Assembly (NCBI GenBank): GCA_033032865.1
Contig: JAWHQI010000148.1
Span: 2,437,501 to 2,501,500, forward strand
Length of the DNA stretch: 64,000 bases
Source of the DNA: Dactylorhiza incarnata
Taxonomy: Eukaryota; Streptophyta; Magnoliopsida; Asparagales; Orchidaceae
Reading direction: 5' to 3'
Shown here: positions 1 through 10,451 of the stretch, piece after piece
Numbering within the stretch: the stretch's first letter is position 1
How the letters are laid out: each line of letters starts with the position of its first letter
The notes under the pieces: model-generated
Told to the model about the DNA's origin: nothing
Databases searched by the model: none
Seen by the model: only the letters and a program-made list of their open reading frames with translations
Position numbers and translations under genes: made by a program

Positions 1-1440
1 AAAATCACAGCGCGAGCAAATAAAAGAAAGCCCAATGGAGGGCTAGAAGTACCAAGATAATCATAATAACAGAGTTTGCAGATTGTTCGAAATAAATAAA
101 GGTTACAATACAGGGTTCGCCGAGTGGGTGCTAGTGTGAGCGGGATCTGTACTGAATCCATCTCCATCGACCTCGGCCTCGTACCCCTGAGCTCGGCAGT
201 ACCCGAGGATAATGGTAGGCGTGGACGACACAGAGCTTGCGCTGCAGCAGGCGCACTTGGTTCTCTGCTCGCGAGAGGTGCACCCAGGGAGAAGTGACCT
301 CGCCGCGAGCATCCAGCCGCAGATCGACAAGGAGCCTCGCGTAATCATCCTCAAGGACGGAGAACCGCTTCTCGGAGTTCATCCTGTCCTCATACGCCTG
401 GTTGTATAGATCCTAAAGCATGTGTCCACACTTTTGGAGCACCTCAGTGTTCCGCCTCTTCAGCACCTCGGGGTCTCAGGGATCCCCCAGGTAGTCAACA
501 ATTTAGTCCGGGGGGGGGGGGCATCTCCTCTTCCCCAAGGTCAGGATCGGCAGGAAGTCTCTCACGGGCAGCTGTAAAAAAGAAATCAATGGAGAAAATA
601 AGGTACAAATAATCACTGATGTTGACCAACCTAGCGAGGACATGATCACTATACCGGGTCGCTAGCAGGAGGAGCTCGGCTGTTCCTAGAAGGCCTCAGT
701 GTAGGTCAACGTGACAGACTTCCCCTGGCCAGGGGGTGCGGCGATAGCTGGCGATCTGGATGAGGGAGGGTATTGAGCCGCCAGGGCTCTTTTGGCCCAA
801 CAGACCAAATCCCGGGGTGGGGATTGTCTCGCCCGGTAGAGCTGGCGAGCCCGTTGGAGTGGTACGCTTCCCAAGGGTCGCGAGGAGGGTCTCTACAAGT
901 GTAGACATCATTTGAAAGTCAATGGCCGAAGGAATCCGATTTGTTTAGAAGAAGGCATGCAACTCACCAGGTCAAGGTGAGGAGTTGAGCAGGTCGACGA
1001 CGTCCATGGTCGCCGAACCGGCCCTCCCAGGGGTTGGAGGGTGAGTGCCCGTCAGAACCTTGCCCGCGTTGACTCCCTCACGAAGCATGTCCTGTGAGTA
1101 AGAGAATAATGTTAGTCTATTTTCATGGGAGTTCAATACCTATCAACTCGAATACCTGTTTGCGAGCCCGGTGTCGGGGGCGCATCTGGGAGCGAGGACC
1201 CATCTTCCCCTATGTGTCACCAGACCGTCTTCGCCTTCTTTATTGGGAAAATCCACAGGGGCCCGCTGGGCGAGCCAAGGCACGAGTTCGATGGTGAATG
1301 ACCGTCCGCTCGCCCGCGATGCATCCAGAAGAGCTTGGGCTTCTTCCAAAAGAGGCATTTTGACAACTACAGTTGCAGATGGCGAAAGAAGATGAAGGGT
1401 GAAAGGGTTACCCATCATCCATGATTGGTGGTATTTATAG
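1..1440 (-). pseudogene. decayed multi-exon coiled-coil gene, possibly transposon-derived
   Basis: Reading leftwards, an ATG near 1416-1422 lies just downstream of a TATAAATA box (1432-1439) and opens a frame of about 90 codons to 1143. Further coding-like blocks follow, with splice-like junctions: an acceptor ending in CTTACTCACAG near 1101, another ending in TTTCTTTTTTACAG near 573, and a donor near 640. The last block (about 570-130) has a charged, heptad-like coiled-coil stretch (EKRFSVLEDDYARLLVDLRL) but carries in-frame stops upstream of it. An AATAAA-type signal sits near 88-97 on this strand. The product is not recognised. Long coiled-coil proteins with introns of this sort occur among plant 'putative gypsy-type transposon' genes such as H further on. 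The stops suggest a pseudogene, and the exon joins are inferred. Confidence 0.35.
1432..1439 (-). promoter_or_regulatory. TATA box of the minus-strand gene
   Basis: The minus strand reads TATAAATA about 15-20 bases upstream of the first ATG codons (1413-1422). That spacing is short for a plant 5' leader, so the true start codon may be further in. Confidence 0.35.
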
Positions 1441-2395
1441 CGCTAGGGATGGGGACCACCAAAAGATTCCTGCTAGGTCAGTAACCACCGACGAACACCA
1501 AGGGTTGGACGTTTCTTTATGATCTTAGGATAATCTCGCAAAGAGCGTGGATTGTGTACAACCCCGTGTTCACTGAAGGGTATAATTGAGAATTGGGCAT
1601 AAGCGAAGCAAGTAGGGGCTCGCCGCCTAGCAACGAGCGGTTCGCGAAGGTGAGGCGATTGTATGCTCGCTGCTTTGGGGATCATTTAGCAAGGAAGAGG
1701 CAAGTGAGGGCTAGCCGCCTCGAGTTAGCGGCTCAAGATGGTAGAAAGCGGGCGAGCGCACTCTCCATCAAGCACTCGCATGCCCAGGCTTCTGGATGCG
1801 CAGGACACCAGGCGAAGGAGAGGTGGAACCCCGTTCACCCGGAGGGCTAGGGGGCTAGTAAGTGGTGCCTTCACGGGCCACTCGCATAGTGAGATCTCGT
1901 GAACCTGGCTCGCGGGAAGGCTGGCGAGCGATGCCTTCATGGACCGCTCGCCCAGTAGGGTCCAGAGGTGAATTTACCTAGATACTCTTAGTGGGCTGCT
2001 AATAGTTCTTTGGAACATCGGAGACTGGCTGTTAGCAGGCCAGTTCAGAGTGCGATTAGTAAAACTAAAAGGTGGAGTTATGCTACTAATAGACCAGAAG
2101 AGAAAAACTATATATATACCCTGAAGGGCACCTTGGGGGTGGATCCAGATCTTTGGCTTCTTCCTCCTCAGGACATCTTTGGTTAGCTCCTCAGGCTCTC
2201 CAGGGTGCCCGCCTTGAGCTTTGTCTTAGGAGAGGAAGCGCTCTGAGATCTTCCGAATGTGTGGTGGTACCTCCACACTGCAGCCTAGGTTCAGTGTTTA
2301 GTTCTAAATATTTGGTCAGATTCTTATGCGGGACCAGTGAGTGCTAGCTGTCCCCTCTTAGGGGTTCGAACTCCTCATTTAGCCGAATCTCTGTT
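1441..2395. other. unassigned sequence, no supported gene
   Basis: No convincing ORF. The stretch has repeated GGCGAGCG/CTCGCC words (1600-1950), a TATATATATA run at about 2109-2118, and a right edge ending CTGTTCCAACA at about 2396, which could be an LTR terminus. No partner LTR is visible, so it is left unassigned. It is probably retroelement-derived. Confidence 0.3.
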
Positions 2396-2466
2396 CCAAC
2401 AACAATATTCCTTAATTTTTTTTTAAATTCCTCTGAATTAAAATAAAAGACATCATAAAGACTTAC

Positions 2467-3520
2467 CTAATCCACTTCATCATCAGAGGAAATCTCCAAT
2501 GCCATTAGACAGGCAACATCAACAGCAGTTTCTTCATCACTCTCAGATGAAGAGGAGCTTGAATCAGATTTTGTATCACTCCAGGTTTCAGCAATGAAAC
2601 CCTTACCCTTCTTTATGTACTTTTTCTTGGAGAATTTCTTCTTCTTGTGCTCCTTGTTATAGCTACTCATGTCCTTTTGCTCTTCAGGACACTCGGATGC
2701 TATATGCCCTGGTTTTCTACATGCAAAGCAGATCACTTCCTGCTTTGGAGTATTATCAAACCTGGGCTTAGTTTAGCTCTACTCCTTTCTTATAGAGTCT
2801 TTTGTCTTAACCCATTTTCTGAACCTTTTGGCTAAGAGACTGAACATCTCTTCTTCAGGAGTGGAAGGCTCTTCTTCAATAACCTTCAGAGCGATACTCC
2901 TTTGGTTGGGAGTAGAGATTGCCTCCTTGGCCTCTATCTTAGCCCTGCTCTTCAGTAGTAGCTCATAGGATTTGAGCTTTCCAAGCAAAGCATCCGTGGA
3001 GATCTCTCTTTGACATCTAGACTCTCTGATGGCCCAGATCCTTGTGTCCCATGAGCTTGGAAAGCAAATGAGAAGTTTATCATTGATTTTTATCAGAGAA
3101 ATCTCCTTATCCAGATTTCTTAGCTCATTAATAATGGTGTTGAATCTATCATACATTTTAGCAACACTCTCTTCAATCTTCTTCTGAAAGTTCTCATATT
3201 GGGATATGAGAAAGGACTTTCTATCCTTTCTTTCATCAGAGCTTCCCTCAACTAATCTGGAAAGGGATTCTCAGATTTCTTTGGCTGAGTTGCAGTCTGT
3301 CACCTTCTAGAAAATGACATCAGACATTGTAGACTCTAGAATATTCATTGCTTTGGCATCACATGCCTTCTGCTTCTTTTCTGCAACTGTCCATTCAGCT
3401 CTAGGCACACCTTGCTGAGTCACAAATCCACTCGCATCCTTTTTGACTGGTGTAGGGGGACCTAAGATAATAACATCAAAGATGTCATCATCAATAGAGT
3501 TCATATACACACTAGTGTTC
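2467..3520 (-). pseudogene. gag: C gag (copia, UBN2-type) with zinc knuckle, broken
   Basis: Three minus-strand pieces (about 3510-3307, 3156-2779, 2736-2467) match consecutive parts of A's gag at 40747-41990. The N-terminal part has the NSIDDDIFDVI and GPPTPVK motifs. The middle is the UBN2-type capsid region (MYDRF, INDKLL, SSWDTRIWAIR). The last piece has a CCHC knuckle, CFACRKPGHIASEC (C-x2-C-x4-H-x4-C), better preserved than the A copy, followed by a serine/acidic tail. Stops and frameshifts separate the pieces. After the stop at 2467 the homologous frame continues, decayed, to about 2396. Gag would form the capsid of the virus-like particle. Confidence 0.8.
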
Positions 3521-3909
3521 TTGTTGATGTATAGTCCTTAGAATTCATTTTATTTAAAATAGTTTTAAAATAGAAATATGAGTGAGGAGATCTTTTGATC
3601 AAGGTCTTAGCCTTTTTATGATCAACCTACCTCTAATAACAATTGAAAGTGCACAGTGTAACCTCTGAGAATTCTCTAGAGGGGGTGAATATAGATTTAA
3701 AACTTTTACCCTAAATATGCACACACAATAAAACTTCTAACAACTATGCAATCAGAAAAACCCAACACAGAATAAATTTAATCACAGAGTGCAGAAATAA
3801 TAAAAGGGTACAACACAGAAAATCACAGCACAAGAAAAAAGCTATATTGGTTCCCCAAACTATGGGTACATCCACTCTTCTACCACCTTGGTAGGAATAC
3901 ACTAAAGAG

Positions 3910-4075
3910 TGCCTGAGTCTTTTGATAAGGAGACTCTTATAACCACTGAGTCTTTTTGATAAGGAGACTCTTAGAACCAACTAATGAGTCTTTTGATAAG
4001 GAGACTCTTAGAACCAATCAAGATCTTTTGATAAGGAGATCTTGAACCATTGAATCCTTTGGAGAGGGATTCTAA
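3910..4075 (-). repeat. tandem ~33-bp repeats in the LTR (GAGTCTTTTGATAAGGAGACTC type)
   Basis: Four to five successive copies of a unit centred on the imperfect dyad GAGTCT...AGACTC, with TTTTGATAAGG between. A's LTRs carry two to three copies of the same unit on the other strand (40279-40380, 50540-50643). Copy number is therefore variable within the family. Confidence 0.75.
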
Positions 4076-4109
4076 AAACTCTTTACACAAGTTACAGAAT
4101 GTGACAGGA

Positions 4110-4143
4110 AGAATAGAAGAAGAAGAAGAAGAAGAAGAAGAAG
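4110..4143. repeat. (GAA)n microsatellite
   Basis: About eleven GAA units inside the C LTR. A (GA)n run follows at about 4341-4358. Confidence 0.9.
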
Positions 4144-5085
4144 TTGTAGATTTTTCTGTTGGTGTTCTTTAGGATTTGTTTTGAATGAACCCTTGCTTAA
4201 GGTAGATAAGAATTCAAGGGTTGTAAGCTTGTGATCCTGATTATCTCTTTATACTTTTGATGACTTCTTACTGTATATGAAAAAGAAGTGTAGCCTTTGT
4301 ATATTTTTGTACAAAGATATATTTTCCTTATTCTTTCTGAGAGAGAGAGAGAGAGAGAACTTCAGGAAGAAGAAGAATGAATGATTCACTTTTTGTTGTT
4401 CTCTTCTTTCTTCTGTATTATTCTTTGTCAAATAGTGTTTGAAATTGTTTCTGTTCTGTTCTATCCTTAGAAAGAAAATCCATTAGACAATAAGTATTTC
4501 TTTCTATTTCTATTTCACGACCCGTCAATCTAATTTGAATAACTTCTAAGAATGTCTTTGTTGTCTCTATGGAGTACTCCATTCTATTCTTGGCAATAAA
4601 TGAGCCATTAGAAAACAGATTTTATCCTTGGATACCTTTTAGAAAAGCTTCAGAAAAGACAACAGAAAAACTTTCTATTTCTAACTGTATTCGACGTAGC
4701 GTCGAATTCATCTCATTTCTAATCAACGCACCTCTGAGTTCTTATAGAAGCAACTTTGAAACCCTTCTTAGCTATGATTGAACTCAGATGTCGATGTTGC
4801 GTCGAATACTTGTCAACGTATTCGTCGAGTTGTAGACTTGGACTTTGAACTTCATCTTCTGCGTCAAATTCAAATCGAAGTTGCGCCGACATTTGATATT
4901 GCTTTGACTAACTCTTCTTCTGCGTCGAGTACATATTGACGTTACATCGACTTCAGTCTAAGTTACTTCTACTTGTATTCAAAGTTGCTTTGACTTTTAG
5001 TTGAAGTTGCGTCGACTTCTATTCGACGCAATTTAACTCAACTAAATTTTGTGCTTTGTTTTGGATAGGTCTTGACACTCTAATG

Positions 5086-5272
5086 TGAGTGTAATATCCT
5101 AGGACATATAATTACCAAATTACGCTCACTATACAACATGGGTAATACATCCTAGATTATGAAATCACTTTAAGATAATTTGTAAGATAAATCAAATGGT
5201 GTTTTTCCTAACATAAAGAGTTATCTTCATTGCTCGGAAAACTATCCGTGTGTGCTTGCCACCAAGAATAAT
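5086..5272. other. short unassigned spacer
   Basis: No ORF. It contains an imperfect inverted repeat (GTGAGTGTAAT at about 5091 against ATTACGCTCAC at about 5123) around the palindrome TCCTAGGA. No element could be assigned. Confidence 0.3.
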
Positions 5273-5596
5273 CTACTTCGGAGTTAAAAAAAATTTATTA
5301 AAACCCGAAAAAGTATTCTCATGAAAATTGGAAAAAATATTTTCATCAAAGTTGGAATAATTATTTTCAGTAAAAGAGGAAAAATTATGATCGTAATTAT
5401 TATCAAAATTATTTGCATAAGTATGAGAAAAATCATTTTCATAATATATATTTTGAGAATAAAAATGAAAATAATATTTTTCACTTTGATGAGGTGCTCC
5501 ACAATAAGGACAACTAATTATATGCTTTCGTATGACTTTCAAAAGTTTTACTTTGTTTTGAAGCTCAACAACTTTGGCTGCCAAATAAGTTAACAT
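5273..5596 (-). pseudogene. F gag remnant (Athila-type)
   Basis: A minus-strand frame of 107 codons. The N-terminal part (LAAKVVELQNKV) resembles the short helix before the linker in D's gag (LSVQVELLNRKI). A CPYCGAPH motif of the kind seen in Athila gag proteins follows. The rest is an Asn/Phe/Tyr-rich repetitive stretch ending in a stop. It sits just inside F's priming site, with the N-terminal capsid region deleted, so it cannot make a working gag. Assignment to F rests on position and orientation. Confidence 0.5.
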
Positions 5597-5735
5597 TTTT
5601 TTGAGAAAGAAAATTAGACTACCGTTACTTAATAGAATGGAATTTGAACAGAAAAATCAAAAAGAGAAATGGGGGCGGAGAAAGGGAATGATAATAGAAA
5701 TACAATTTACGCTTTCAAGATATCAACAAAAATTT

Positions 5736-5752
5736 CCCCGGCAATGACACCA
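5736..5752 (-). other. decayed tRNA-Asp primer binding site of F
   Basis: The plus strand reads CCCCGGCAATGACACCA, against CCCCGGCAACGGCGCCA in D. The differences are in the 3'-CCA-proximal half. It lies six bases inside the F LTR edge, as in D and E. Confidence 0.7.
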
Positions 5753-5758
5753 AAAACT

Positions 5759-5886
5759 TGTTACTTAAGTCTTAAGATATAATTTTCTCCAAATTCTACG
5801 AACTATAGGCAAGAATACCTATCGTTCATAGTATATAATATTTTATAAGAAAATATCAAGTGTCGTATTCCACGGGGCCATTGAGT
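5759..5886 (-). mobile_element. F: old Athila-like LTR, left part (split by D)
   Basis: Begins TGTTACTTAAG next to the PBS and runs to the D insertion. It shares with D's LTR the blocks CCTATC, ATAGTATA and AAGTGTCGTATT...GAGTACTTC. Its continuation is at 18464-19755 on the far side of D. Confidence 0.75.
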
Positions 5887-5891
5887 ACTTC
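5887..5891. repeat. target-site duplication of D, left (ACTTC)
   Basis: ACTTC flanks D here and at 18459-18463. Confidence 0.9.
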
Positions 5892-6816
5892 TGATGAGAT
5901 AAATTCATGCTGCGCAAAATTAAAATATTATCCACGTATAATTCGATAAGGCAAGTGTACCTATCACTTTATAGTATAGGATTTTAGAAAATCAAGTGTC
6001 GTATTTCTCCGGGCTTGCTGAGTACTTCTACTCACAAAGAAGAGCTATTATTTTATAGAACGAAGGTTGGGTTTGTTTTTGGAAAAATGATTTGGAGAAA
6101 AGTAACTACGAAGAAAAATTATGATTAAAAGGATTAGCACTTGGTCTTGAATCCCTTTGGAATAAAATATAATTTTATAAAAGATGAAACCGCAAACTCT
6201 TATTGAAATATCCTCGACCGTGGAGGTTCCCAAAATATGGTAGAGCCTCTCTCGAGAGAACTACCACCTAACCTTAGGTTGATCGATTAAGACCCCTCGG
6301 CCAGTCGAAACCCTCTAAGCTTGCTTTAAGCGGTGAACCCCACTATTGGATTTGACTCCAATCCGAAAGATTTGTGTCACCTTCTCTCGAGGAATGCAAA
6401 CAACTCTTTTTATCTTTGAGTGATCTCCTCGTTCGCATGGATCTCTCGATCACTAGCAAACGAATCATAGATTGAAAGTCATATTCCGGACATATGAAAT
6501 CAAAACAAAATAATTCAAAGATAAATCGAAGATAAACAAAACTAGAGTTTGCTAATTAGAAAAAGATTAAAACATATTTTATTTCATTCCAAAGTTCATC
6601 ATAACCAAGTGCTAAAGGAAGTTTAGCTACTCATTATAGTGATGGAAACACAAGTAGAAAAGGGAAAATACATGATTAAAAACTAGAATACTTGAATTGA
6701 AATTGCAATAATAAAAACTTACAACTTGAAAAAAAATTAGCTAGAACAACAAAAATAATAGACTAAAGCTGTAAGTAAACTCCAAAATCCAACTCCTTGA
6801 CTTCTGGAGATTGCTG

Positions 6817-6825
6817 CCTTTTATA
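6817..6825 (-). promoter_or_regulatory. TATA box of D left LTR
   Basis: The minus strand reads TATAAAAGG, about 20 bp downstream of the palindrome array. The right LTR has the same box at 17769-17777. Confidence 0.75.
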
Positions 6826-6841
6826 GTTGAAAAATCGGGGA

Positions 6842-7310
6842 GTCACGCCCTTGGTCACGCCCGTGACCAAGGGCGTGTAAGCTGCGTAATTACTGTCATG
6901 AAAGACTGGGACGTTGGGGAAGAGGAACCGCCAAAAATCAATTGCACGGCGGGTCACGGCTTCGGTCACGCCCGTGACCAAGGGCGTGTCTTGAACGGGT
7001 CTGGAAACGGCGGGAAACGCCGCGATCTGGAGTTAATCTGGCGGTTACAGAAAAGTCACGGCCTCGGTCACGCCCGTGACCGAGGGCGTGTAAGCTAGAA
7101 ACGGCGGGAGTTGATTGCTGGCTGAAATGAATGCAATCCGGGCGAGTCACGCCCGTGACTTTAAGGTCACGCCCTCAGTCACACCCGTGACGGAGGGCGT
7201 GTAATTTTAATCTGACGCGGCGGCTGACTCCTACAACTGGAATACGCGGGTTGGTTCACGGCCGTGACAATATGTCACGCCCTAGGTCACGCCCGTGACC
7301 GAGGGCGTGT
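6842..7310. repeat. U3 palindrome array of D (GGTCACG-CC-CGTGACC type)
   Basis: Five dyads. The clearest (6844-6877) has perfect 16-bp arms, CACGCCCTTGGTCACG and its complement, around a CC centre. The others centre near 6980, 7073, 7182 and 7292, separated by unrelated sequence of about 60-80 bp, with arms varying slightly. Extra half-sites (TCACGCCCGTGAC, TCACGGCCGTGAC) lie between them. The array sits directly upstream of the LTR TATA box. Chance ORFs reading the repeats in frame are not genes. Confidence 0.93.
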
Positions 7311-7506
7311 ACTTTGCGATTTTGGCAGAAATACTCCAAATATTCTCCTGATTAGTCTTATGAACTTGAAATTGCTATTGGCAGCCCAAATTACCTGAAA
7401 ATACAAAAAGAAGATAAATTAATGATAAATTAACTAAAACTAAATTAAATTAAATTAATTATTAATAAAATATTATGTGAAAATAACTATAAATATAACA
7501 CTATCA

Positions 7507-7520
7507 AATACCCCCATACT
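7507..7520 (-). other. polypurine tract of D
   Basis: The minus strand reads AGTATGGGGGTATT immediately before the 3' LTR. This would be the plus-strand DNA primer. E and G have AGTCTGGGGGTG at the same place. Confidence 0.8.
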
Positions 7521-8700
7521 TATTCGTTTGCTAGTCCCGAGCAAACAACTTTCCATAGGAGTAGAAAAATTTAAATACAAGGAAAGAATTTTGAACCTAA
7601 AGAGTAAAAATACGAAGTCTTGCGCCTATTCGTGTAGAAATTCTAGTAGAAAAACCTATTCAGCATAAAGATTAGCTTATAATTTTCAAAACTGCGTTAT
7701 AACATATTGTTATTACTTTTAAATTGAAAATCCGGTAAATCCTAAAATGATATTTAAGGAGTGGGTAGCGTGTTTACTAAGATCAATATTACACAAAATC
7801 AAAGTTCGGGATAGCCTCCAAAGAAATCCATCAATGACGATGGCCATAGGCTTGCCCTTTCACACTCTCGCCACGGCACTAGTTTAACTCATAAACACGA
7901 ATCAATAGGACTTAATTAGGTTGAAATGTGGCTTAGGTTCAAGGTGCGGATATCAAAAGATAAACGTGAAGGGTTAAGCCACACTTAAAACAAAAAGAAG
8001 AGCTTTGCAAAAACTTGTATGCTAATTAATTTTTACACCCCAAATAATTTTGAAATATAAAGGTAGGGGTCAAAAATGCACTCTGCAAAATTTTTTTCTC
8101 AATATTTTTTTTCTCATTTTTTTCATTTTTTTCTTCTTTTGCAGCAAAATGATAATAAAATTAAAATCACCATTTTCACAAATAAGAAACACAAGCTAGC
8201 AACAAATAAAGCTCTAAATTTCAAGCGTGCACCATAGGTAGGCTATTTGGCTTTGGTGAACATGAGTGGGGCTTACAAAAGAAACGGTAAAAAGCACAAA
8301 ATGGCTAGCAACGGTTAAGATTTTATGGCTTGGAATGCAAAGGCTCAAACGAATCAAGAGATGGCCTAAATCATTTTCATGCTCATGAATCTAACTTATG
8401 CAAATGTCTTGAGAGTCGCTAGAGGCAAGTTCTAGACATCGAGAAAGAATACCCTTCCGTTCAAATTGGGTAATATTTCTCCAGTAAACTTCTACATACT
8501 CACTTAAAGTATTTTTGGATTCTACCGGTTTCAAATTAAAAGTAAAACAAAAATATTCTACGCAGTTAAAAAAACATAAATCCAATTTTATGCTGAATAG
8601 TTAATTCGACATGAGATCCTACTAACGCGTGCGCGTAACTAGAACACTGCACGAGTCAACAATTTTACTCCAAAATTCAAAATCTAATGAAGTATATAAA
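7521..8700 (-). other. conserved noncoding block of the Athila-type elements (D copy)
   Basis: No ORF of note. Blocks shared with E (22768-24020) and G (61424-62680) include TCCCGAGCAAACAA next to the PPT, the CATAGGCTTGCC...CACTCTC...GCACT segment (7845-7885), GAATCAATAGGACTT (about 7900), a pyrimidine-rich tract (8095-8145) and GAGTCAACAATTTTACTC (about 8653). Order and spacing are kept although neighbouring coding content differs. Confidence 0.75.
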
Positions 8701-9124
8701 ATTTTCTACAACACTATGTAAAAGTAAATCTACTAAGAATTTTGCAAACAAGTAAATATAGAAATATTAAGAAGACTATATAGTTTTTTTGTAGAATTTT
8801 TTTAATTTTTTTAATTTTTTTGTAATTTTTTTTTTTGATAAAAATTTTGGGTGTTGCTTTGCAATAAAACAGACGTGAAATACCCTCCCCCATACTGAAA
8901 ATAAAACAGTGTCCCCAATGTTTTAGAAAGAAGTGCGAGTAAAGGAGAGGAAACTTCCCTGATGAATAGCAAATCAATGCCGAAGCCATCCTGAAGAAAA
9001 ATAGGAAGTAAAACATTTTTCTTATATTTTGAATATTTTGACAGGAATAAAAGAGAAATAAAACAAAAATAAAGGTGCGGGGTAGAAAATAAAAGATACA
9101 GACGACCAAAAATAAAAAAAAACT
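8701..9124. other. T-rich spacer downstream of D ORF3
   Basis: Homopolymer T runs at 8785-8840 and no coding evidence. On the minus strand it is the 3' flank of ORF3. Confidence 0.5.
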
Positions 9125-10336
9125 CTAAGCATCATCGTCGTCGTCCTCCTGCTGATAATAAGCACGCAGATCAGCAAATTCCCGCTGCAGATGCTCCATA
9201 GAAGAAGCATGGCGCTGCTCGAGGGTATCAAAACGTGTGTCAAAATGAGTGCGCATAGACAGCTGCTCTGTCTGAATCTGATCCAAACGAGTGTGGATCC
9301 GCCCAAACTGCTGATCGAAATAAGTGGATGAGTCGGGCGCAGCGGGAAAATGCTGTTGTGGCGGCTGTGGAAACTGCGGAGCTGGAGCAACGCCACCGGA
9401 ATCAGCTTCGAAATCAAGATCGATCGGGTCGCCACCCACTTCGCCAGGAACGGCCTCGTACTCGCGGCCACGCCGACGCATCAAACCAAGGGCTCGGAGG
9501 TTTTGGAATGTGATAGGCGCAGGCATTTGGAGTGGAGACATGGGAGGAAGTGCATCCCAGAGCTCCAAACGCTTGGCCAAATAAGTAACAAACGAACCGC
9601 CATGAAGCGCACTAAGCCTCCGATTTTCGGCCTGATGCCAAAAAAACATCGCTAGCGCCGAACCAAGATTGAGGGGGACTCGTTCGTGCATGCTATATAA
9701 ATATAACAGGTCCGCGCGGGTCACCACTCCATGGCTATCGCCGCGAGCGGAAAGTGTGAAAGTGAGGAGGTAGTGGAGATAGCGTAAGGCGGGGGAGAGG
9801 AGATGACTACCCTTGGATTTTTTAGGCGAATATGGATTGGGGTCGTTACTGATTTCCGCCCAAAATCCGGGAAGGTTATACTCACGAGGGAAATCAAGGG
9901 GGAGAGCGGTGTAGGCCTCCGTAAGGGTGAAGGCCTCGTCGCAGAAGCCCATGAGAATGTTGAACTGACGCAAAGGAAGAGTTTGCGAAAGCCCGCCCAT
10001 TCGGAATTCAAGCACGTTGTCGGCCCCGACCCAGTGGAAATCAAACGAAGAGAAAAACTCCACCGTCAGCTCGTAGTACGCCGGCTCCGAAATGGAGAAG
10101 AAAGAAGCCCACCCCAGAGTAGTGAGTAGATCTCGCACCGCGTTCGCATGCCCGAGGGTGGTGAGAACGTTCCAATCGATGACGCGGAAAACTCCAAATT
10201 CTTTCCCACGGAGGCGGGTACTTCGGTCTTGATGAGTGGGATGGGAAAAATTGAGCATAGCCTCCGCATCAAAAGTTTCATCGGGGAGTGAAGAGGAGGA
10301 CTCGCCAATGGCGTGATTGCGGCGGCGGCCGGCCAT
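9125..10336 (-). CDS. D ORF3, ATHILA ORF-like protein, intact
   Basis: 403 codons from the ATG at 10336 (MAGRRRNHAIGESSSS). The frame is open further up to 10648, but that part reads through palindromic repeats and is not taken as coding. Features: Ser-rich N-terminus; a tryptophan/aromatic-rich globular region with RVIDWNVLTTLG, LTTLGWASFFSISEPAYYEL, MGFCDEAFTLTEAY and LLYLYSMHERVPLNLG motifs (about residues 40-260); a Pro/Gln linker; a helical heptad segment (RIHTRLDQIQTEQLSMRTHFD); and an acidic tail DDDDD. The middle resembles the plant ATHILA ORF family (PF03078-like, from memory). Its biochemical role is unknown. It lies in the 'env-like' position 3' of pol and has its own TATA-like box and palindrome array upstream. 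E lacks it. Confidence 0.75.
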   Translation of the reverse strand: MAGRRRNHAIGESSSSLPDETFDAEAMLNFSHPTHQDRSTRLRGKEFGVFRVIDWNVLTTLGHANAVRDLLTTLGWASFFSISEPAYYELTVEFFSSFDFHWVGADNVLEFRMGGLSQTLPLRQFNILMGFCDEAFTLTEAYTALPLDFPREYNLPGFWAEISNDPNPYSPKKSKGSHLLSPALRYLHYLLTFTLSARGDSHGVVTRADLLYLYSMHERVPLNLGSALAMFFWHQAENRRLSALHGGSFVTYLAKRLELWDALPPMSPLQMPAPITFQNLRALGLMRRRGREYEAVPGEVGGDPIDLDFEADSGGVAPAPQFPQPPQQHFPAAPDSSTYFDQQFGRIHTRLDQIQTEQLSMRTHFDTRFDTLEQRHASSMEHLQREFADLRAYYQQEDDDDDA

Positions 10337-10430
10337 TTGGAAGGAAGAAATGAAGTAATCGGCAAAAGATGAGAGAAAAGAAGGGAGAGATGGTGGACAA
10401 GGTGTGGAGAAAAGAGAGGGGGAAGGGGCA

Positions 10431-10440
10431 CTTAAATAGG
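10431..10440 (-). promoter_or_regulatory. TATA-like box of D ORF3 (candidate internal promoter)
   Basis: The minus strand reads CCTATTTAAG about 95 bp upstream of the ORF3 ATG and just downstream of a second palindrome array. The geometry mirrors the LTR, array then TATA. Promoter activity is inferred. Confidence 0.5.
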
Positions 10441-10451
10441 GAAAAATTCGT

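Larger units (their letters stand above)
2396..5085 (-). mobile_element. C: old truncated SIRE-like copia element, same family as A
   Basis: Minus-strand order is LTR (about 5085-3644), a degenerate initiator-Met priming site, then gag (about 3520-2396). The LTR shares with A's LTR the 'gtgcactttca' terminus, the block around 'ggggtagaagagtggactac', the AAGGAGACTC repeats and TCGACGC-type words. Both ends are truncated: the usual LTR start is missing near 5085 and gag stops in its acidic region near 2396. Many substitutions and stops make it much older than A. No pol is visible, but truncation alone could explain that. Confidence 0.75.
3644..5085 (-). repeat. LTR of element C (truncated)
   Basis: In element orientation it ends in TTCA at 3644, two bases before a decayed Met priming site (TTATTAGAGGTAGGTTG-like, 3621-3640). 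It aligns in blocks with A's LTRs. Palindrome-type TCGACG/CGTCGA words are clustered at 4680-5040. The upstream limit is approximate. Confidence 0.65.
5892..7506 (-). repeat. D left LTR (3' LTR)
   Basis: 1,615 bp. On the plus strand it runs from TGATGAGATAAATTCA to AACACTATCA and matches 16844-18458 throughout. In transcription direction: U3 with the palindrome array (7310-6842), a TATA box (6817-6825), then R/U5. Confidence 0.93.

Noticed and set aside
1593..1940. ORFs of 70-85 codons on both strands in 1440-2395
   Set aside because: Opposite-strand overlaps with repetitive GGCGAGCG words and no recognisable motif.
2355..2372. GGTTCGAACTCC, a perfect tRNA B-box sequence
   Set aside because: No A box at a suitable distance, no acceptor stem or cloverleaf, and no SINE tail. 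Probably chance or an old remnant.
5321..5593. Plus-strand 90-codon ORF rich in Ile and Lys
   Set aside because: Antisense shadow of the F gag remnant; AT-rich bias explains it.
6811..7150. Overlapping ORFs on both strands with HALGHGRDRGRD-like peptides, repeated in both D LTRs and near 10440
   Set aside because: They are readings of the GGTCACGCCCGTGACC palindromes. Both strands give similar peptides because the DNA is palindromic. They lie in U3, not in genes.
9803..10129. Plus-strand ORFs opposite D ORF3 (9324-10129)
   Set aside because: No protein-like features; they mirror a confident ORF on the other strand.
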